A DNA stretch of 64,000 nucleotides, from positions 4,526,001 to 4,590,000 of the forward strand of contig JAEILZ010000004.1 in assembly GCA_018873225.1 (NCBI GenBank), in the 5' to 3' direction. The position numbers and the translations under genes were made by a program. This document shows, in pieces, positions 60,736-64,000 of this stretch (the first letter of the stretch is position 1; each line of letters opens with the position of its first letter). The notes beneath the pieces were generated by a model. That model worked only from the letters and a program-made list of their open reading frames with translations. It had not been told where the DNA came from and did not search any database. Origin of the DNA: [Phialemoniopsis] sp. UDSM-2020. Its lineage: Eukaryota > Ascomycota > Sordariomycetes > Thyridiales > Thyridiaceae.

Positions 60736-62136
60736 ATGGCAATCTCACGACTGGAGAAGGACAGTCTTGGTCAGCGAGAACTACCGACAGATGTGTTCTA
60801 CGGCGTCAACACCCAACGAGCGATTGAAAACTTTCCTCTTTCTGGGCGGACGATCGCGTCATGGCCTGACTTTCCTTATGCATTCGCCACCATCAAGCAA
60901 GCCACTGCTCGCGCGAACCAGGAGCTAGGTAGTCTGACTGCAGAGCAGGCCGATGCCATATTCGCTGCATGCGAGGAGATCAAGGAAGGCAAACATGACA
61001 AGCACCTCGCGGTCGACATGCTGGAAGGATCGGGCGGCACATCGACCAACATGAACTTCAACGAAGTCATCGCAAACGTGGCTATCAGAACATCGGGCCG
61101 GTCGCTGTCAGACTACAGCTTCATTCACCCGAACGACCATGTCAACATGGGCCAGTCAACGAATGACGTCGTTCCCACAGCCCTGAAGTTGTCCGTGCAT
61201 CGCTCAATGACAGAACTGTTGGCTGCACTCCGCGAGCTGACGGACGCATTCGGCAAGAAGCGTGAAGAGTATGCCGCCCTGCTCCGGCTCGGCAGGACTT
61301 GTCTCCAAGATGCACAACCCATGACCTTTGGTCAAGCTCTAGGTGGCTACGAGGCGGTGATCCGCCGGCATTTGCAGCAGCTCGAGACGATACGGGACAG
61401 TTTTCTCGTCGTGCCCCTCGGAGGAACCGCTATCGGAACTGGATTCGGATCAAGACCCGGCTACAAGGCGGCCGTGTTCCGGCATCTTTCCGCGCTCTAC
61501 GGAAGCAAGGTGGAGCCCAATGGGGATGCCTTTGATAGCATGCAAAACCTCGACACATGCGCGCGGTTGTCTGCGGAGCTTAGGAACACGGGAAACTCGC
61601 TCTGGAAGATTGCCAACGACCTGATCCTTCTCTCATCCGGGCCCAACGGTGGAATCGGCGAAGTCACGCTCCCTTCGGTGCAAGCCGGATCGTCCATCAT
61701 GCCGGGCAAGGTCAACCCCGTCATACCGATAGCCGTGTGTCAGGTTGCTTTTGCCATCACCGGCAATGATGCGGCGGTCGCGATGGGATGTCAGCAAGGC
61801 ATGCTCGAGATCAACCACTTTGAGTTGCTAGTATGCGACCGTCTCCTCGACAGCATCCGACTGCTCACGGGAGCGGCGAAAACGTTTACCAGCAAATGCG
61901 TGGATGGTCTGGTCGCGAATAAAGAGATTTGCTACCAGCATCTGCTCGCCTCGAGCGCCCTCGCAACCGCACTTGTGCCTGCGCTCGGCTATGCCCAGGT
62001 GGCAACGATTGTACGGACGGCTCTGGCAGAACAAAGACCCTTCCTTACTGTCGCTGTTGAAGGAGGGTTCATTAAAGAGGACGAAGTTGCATCCATCCTT
62101 GAACAGTCGACAAATAGTACAACAGTTTCAGCGTAA
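60736..62136 (+). CDS. Aspartase/fumarase-superfamily lyase (aspartate ammonia-lyase-like)
   Basis: A single exon of 466 residues, the normal length for the superfamily. The signature GSSIMPGKVNP is intact, with catalytic Ser319 and Lys325. GGTSTNMNFNEVIAN resembles aspartases more than fumarases, and GQSTNDVVPTALKLS is also conserved. Two deviations stand out. In LGRTCLQDAQPMTFGQ the residue after the Thr is Cys189, where fumarases have His and some aspartases Gln or His. The segment GMLEINHFELLVCDRLL differs from the usual LNVMEP-type wording. The enzyme probably eliminates ammonia or water from a succinate-like substrate in the cytosol; no targeting peptide is seen. The lack of introns between intron-rich neighbours could mean transfer from bacteria, but that is not shown. 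A link with the polyketide cluster is not evident. Confidence 0.83.
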   Translation: MAISRLEKDSLGQRELPTDVFYGVNTQRAIENFPLSGRTIASWPDFPYAFATIKQATARANQELGSLTAEQADAIFAACEEIKEGKHDKHLAVDMLEGSGGTSTNMNFNEVIANVAIRTSGRSLSDYSFIHPNDHVNMGQSTNDVVPTALKLSVHRSMTELLAALRELTDAFGKKREEYAALLRLGRTCLQDAQPMTFGQALGGYEAVIRRHLQQLETIRDSFLVVPLGGTAIGTGFGSRPGYKAAVFRHLSALYGSKVEPNGDAFDSMQNLDTCARLSAELRNTGNSLWKIANDLILLSSGPNGGIGEVTLPSVQAGSSIMPGKVNPVIPIAVCQVAFAITGNDAAVAMGCQQGMLEINHFELLVCDRLLDSIRLLTGAAKTFTSKCVDGLVANKEICYQHLLASSALATALVPALGYAQVATIVRTALAEQRPFLTVAVEGGFIKEDEVASILEQSTNSTTVSA

Positions 62137-62544
62137 TGCCAAAAAGAATAGAATTCAAGAACAACAAGCTTTATGCGCCCTGGAGACGTGTACAAGATAA
62201 CATGGATACGGTGGAAGTTAATTTCAAAATCATGCACGGTCAGGCATAGGATCAACGATGCTAGGTTTTGCTTCAGTTTATAAGTTGAATACACCATCTG
62301 GCCTGCTCAAAAGCTCTTGATCCAAGACCGCACTGCTGCAGTCAATATCCTCGCCACCGTCCGGGGACTGCCATTCCACGTGCAGTGACGGCAGATGAAA
62401 AGGCATGTTGAGTGCGGACGGCACTGGCCGGACTGGTGGAAGTGGCGGAAGTGAGGCTAAAGAGTAGCCTTTGCTGCTTACGGGGGTTGAGCCCAATGTC
62501 TCCATTGCCGCGCCAGGAGTGGCTACCCGGGTCGCCGCCCGCTC
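62137..62544. other. Convergent intergenic spacer
   Basis: 408 nt between the 3' ends of the lyase and the coiled-coil gene. Both terminators should lie here; nothing else is seen. Confidence 0.4.
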
Positions 62545-64000
62545 CTATTCTAGCAAGTCTTCTGGCATTAAGCGCGCTTGTTGGTCCACAAAGTCTTTCA
62601 TGGCTTGGTGTAGTGAATTCGCGCTTTCCTTCCACTTTGCGAGGTCTTGTTGGGTACTCGCTAGGCTGTTTTCGAGTTGCTCTACCTTGGACTTCCACTC
62701 CGTGGCCTCTGCCTGTGTCTTGGCTGCTCGGGCGGTGAGCTCCGTTGCGAATTGAGCTGTGGCGGTCGCAAGCGACTTTTCTACATAATCCGCCTTTGTC
62801 TTCCATTCCAAGGCTTCGGCCTTTGCAGCTTCCTCAGCGCGTGAGTACCCCTGAGCCTGAGCTGTGGCCTCTGATCGTGACGAGGCAAGCGCAGTCTCCA
62901 ACTCATAAACCCGCTGACGGTCCTGCGCCGCCGAGGCGTTCTGAGCGGCTTGATCTTCGTCCGGCGGCTGCAACTGCAGCTGTGGCTGTGGCTGCTGCGC
63001 GACTTGGGCGGCTCTCTTCTCGCGCAGGGCAAGCTGACGCTGGTGGTGCAGACACATCCTTGCCCGGAGGCCGGGGACATTCTCGGCCTTCGGACGGTCG
63101 CGCGTGGCTCGTATTGTCTCTAGTGCGGCAGAGATATAGGTCGTGGGCAGCCAACCTGAGTAACCCCCGATTGCCGTGTTGTCCAGTGCCTCCTGAAGAT
63201 GGACCAGGTCGATCGTCTTAACCCCGTACTTTGGCGGGTCGTTGCCTGTAATCCTTGCGTTGCTAAACTTCCAGCCCGCGCGGATTTCGATTTGATTGAA
63301 GAGTTGTAGCCATCCTGGCGCAATTTGCTTGGTTGGGTTGTGCTGCCTGAGACTTTCGAGCACAATCCTGCGCATTTCAGGAAGGGGTTGAGTGCCTGGG
63401 CTCTGGCTCGCCGCCGCCGCAAAGGCTTCGAGGAAGGAGTCCAGCACCGGGCTCTGCAGAGGCCATCGTCGACAATCGTTCGTTCGGCAAATGACAGCGT
63501 ACTGAATCGCCACTGCCAACGCAGCTGGGTCGTTGTTCCAGAATGGGTGCGTCACTAGCGGGCGCAAAGCGTCGCAGAAGCCCTTCGTCCACAGGGCCGG
63601 TACCATGGACTCGGCGTACTCGAGATTGTGCAAGGGACTGATGATGTGCATCGGTGTGCTCGCGAGAAAGACGCCGCACGACTTCCAGAGTGTGGCTTCG
63701 TTGGACGATGGCTCTGTGGTCGACAGAAGGTTGTATCGTTCGTTCGTCGACATCCGAGTGACGAGCGCTTCCTCTTCCGCCTGAGTCCAGCTGTCGTTGA
63801 TCTCTGGCTGTGGTACAAGTCCGTCGTATCCTTCGTCGGAGGGCTTGGGATAACGTATGGTGAGTTTCTGTTTGTTGCGCTCAGAGAGCTGCGACAAATC
63901 TGTGATGAGCTTCTGAATCGGCTCCTGCAGTCGCTTGTTTGCTACTAGCCGGGTCAGAGCTTGTGCGAGCTGCTGAGCTGCCTTCTTGGCGCTCGGGACG
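62545..64000 (-). CDS. Hypothetical coiled-coil protein, 5' end outside the window
   Basis: The frame is open from the stop at 62545-62547 to the window edge (about 485 codons) with no in-frame ATG near the edge, so the gene is truncated on its 5' side. I do not recognise a domain. The first 300 visible residues look globular (for example LWKSCGVFLASTPMHIISPL and LQLFNQIEIRAGWKFSNARI). A Gln/Pro-rich hinge (QQPQPQLQLQPPDED) follows, then about 130 residues rich in Ala, Glu and Lys with heptad-like spacing (ALEWKTKADYVEKSLATATA), a probable coiled coil. No signal peptide or membrane segment is seen in the visible part. Function is unknown. It is convergent with the lyase gene. Confidence 0.7.
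   Translation of the reverse strand, partial: VPSAKKAAQQLAQALTRLVANKRLQEPIQKLITDLSQLSERNKQKLTIRYPKPSDEGYDGLVPQPEINDSWTQAEEEALVTRMSTNERYNLLSTTEPSSNEATLWKSCGVFLASTPMHIISPLHNLEYAESMVPALWTKGFCDALRPLVTHPFWNNDPAALAVAIQYAVICRTNDCRRWPLQSPVLDSFLEAFAAAASQSPGTQPLPEMRRIVLESLRQHNPTKQIAPGWLQLFNQIEIRAGWKFSNARITGNDPPKYGVKTIDLVHLQEALDNTAIGGYSGWLPTTYISAALETIRATRDRPKAENVPGLRARMCLHHQRQLALREKRAAQVAQQPQPQLQLQPPDEDQAAQNASAAQDRQRVYELETALASSRSEATAQAQGYSRAEEAAKAEALEWKTKADYVEKSLATATAQFATELTARAAKTQAEATEWKSKVEQLENSLASTQQDLAKWKESANSLHQAMKDFVDQQARLMPEDLLE

Overview
This window is from a filamentous ascomycete (Pezizomycotina, possibly Sordariomycetes; the class is a guess). The evidence is short GT-AG introns of about 48-85 nt in most genes, branch sites such as TACTAAC and CTGAC, fungus-specific families (Zn2Cys6 regulators, iterative type I polyketide synthases, Rds1-like ferritin-fold protein, LAT methionine permease), and compact genes separated by 0.1-3 kb. 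Exon structures were built by hand from reading frame, splice consensus and family motifs, so splice sites are predictions. I see no rRNA, tRNA, CRISPR or intact transposon.

Left flank (1-20.4 kb), ordinary or mixed genes: a long non-coding stretch; a low-complexity protein of unknown function (3485-5192); another 3.3 kb without a gene; a Mup1-type methionine/amino acid permease (8462-10570); a monocarboxylate-type MFS transporter (11043-12503); an F-box protein (12616-13680, minus); a secreted Rds1-like protein (15482-16639); an aldo-keto reductase (16946-17990, minus); and a GH16-type glucanase (19290-20126).

Centre (20.4-57.0 kb), a dual-PKS biosynthetic gene cluster: TauD-type dioxygenase, atypical SDR, Zn2Cys6 regulator, secreted multicopper oxidase (laccase-like), classical SDR, cytochrome P450, DHA2-type MFS exporter, non-reducing PKS (SAT-KS-AT-PT-ACP-ACP-TE), OMT-fold protein (O-methyltransferase or AflS-type co-regulator), AflR-like Zn2Cys6 regulator, and highly reducing PKS (KS-AT-DH-cMT-ER-KR-ACP). 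The simplest model is that the highly reducing PKS builds a reduced, possibly alpha-methylated chain and hands it to the SAT domain of the non-reducing PKS. The non-reducing PKS would extend and aromatise it and release it through its TE. P450, dioxygenase, SDRs, OMT and multicopper oxidase would then oxidise, reduce, methylate or couple the aromatic product, and the MFS protein would export it. The product cannot be named from sequence alone; I do not recognise the whole gene combination as a described cluster.

Right flank (57.0-64 kb): a secreted GH43 glycosidase (58058-60060), a single-exon aspartase/fumarase-superfamily lyase with an unusual active-site Cys (60736-62136), and a coiled-coil protein of unknown function whose 5' end lies outside the window (62545-64000, minus). 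The most notable sequence observation is inside the non-reducing PKS: its two carrier domains share 42 consecutive identical residues although 25 of the 42 codons differ silently.
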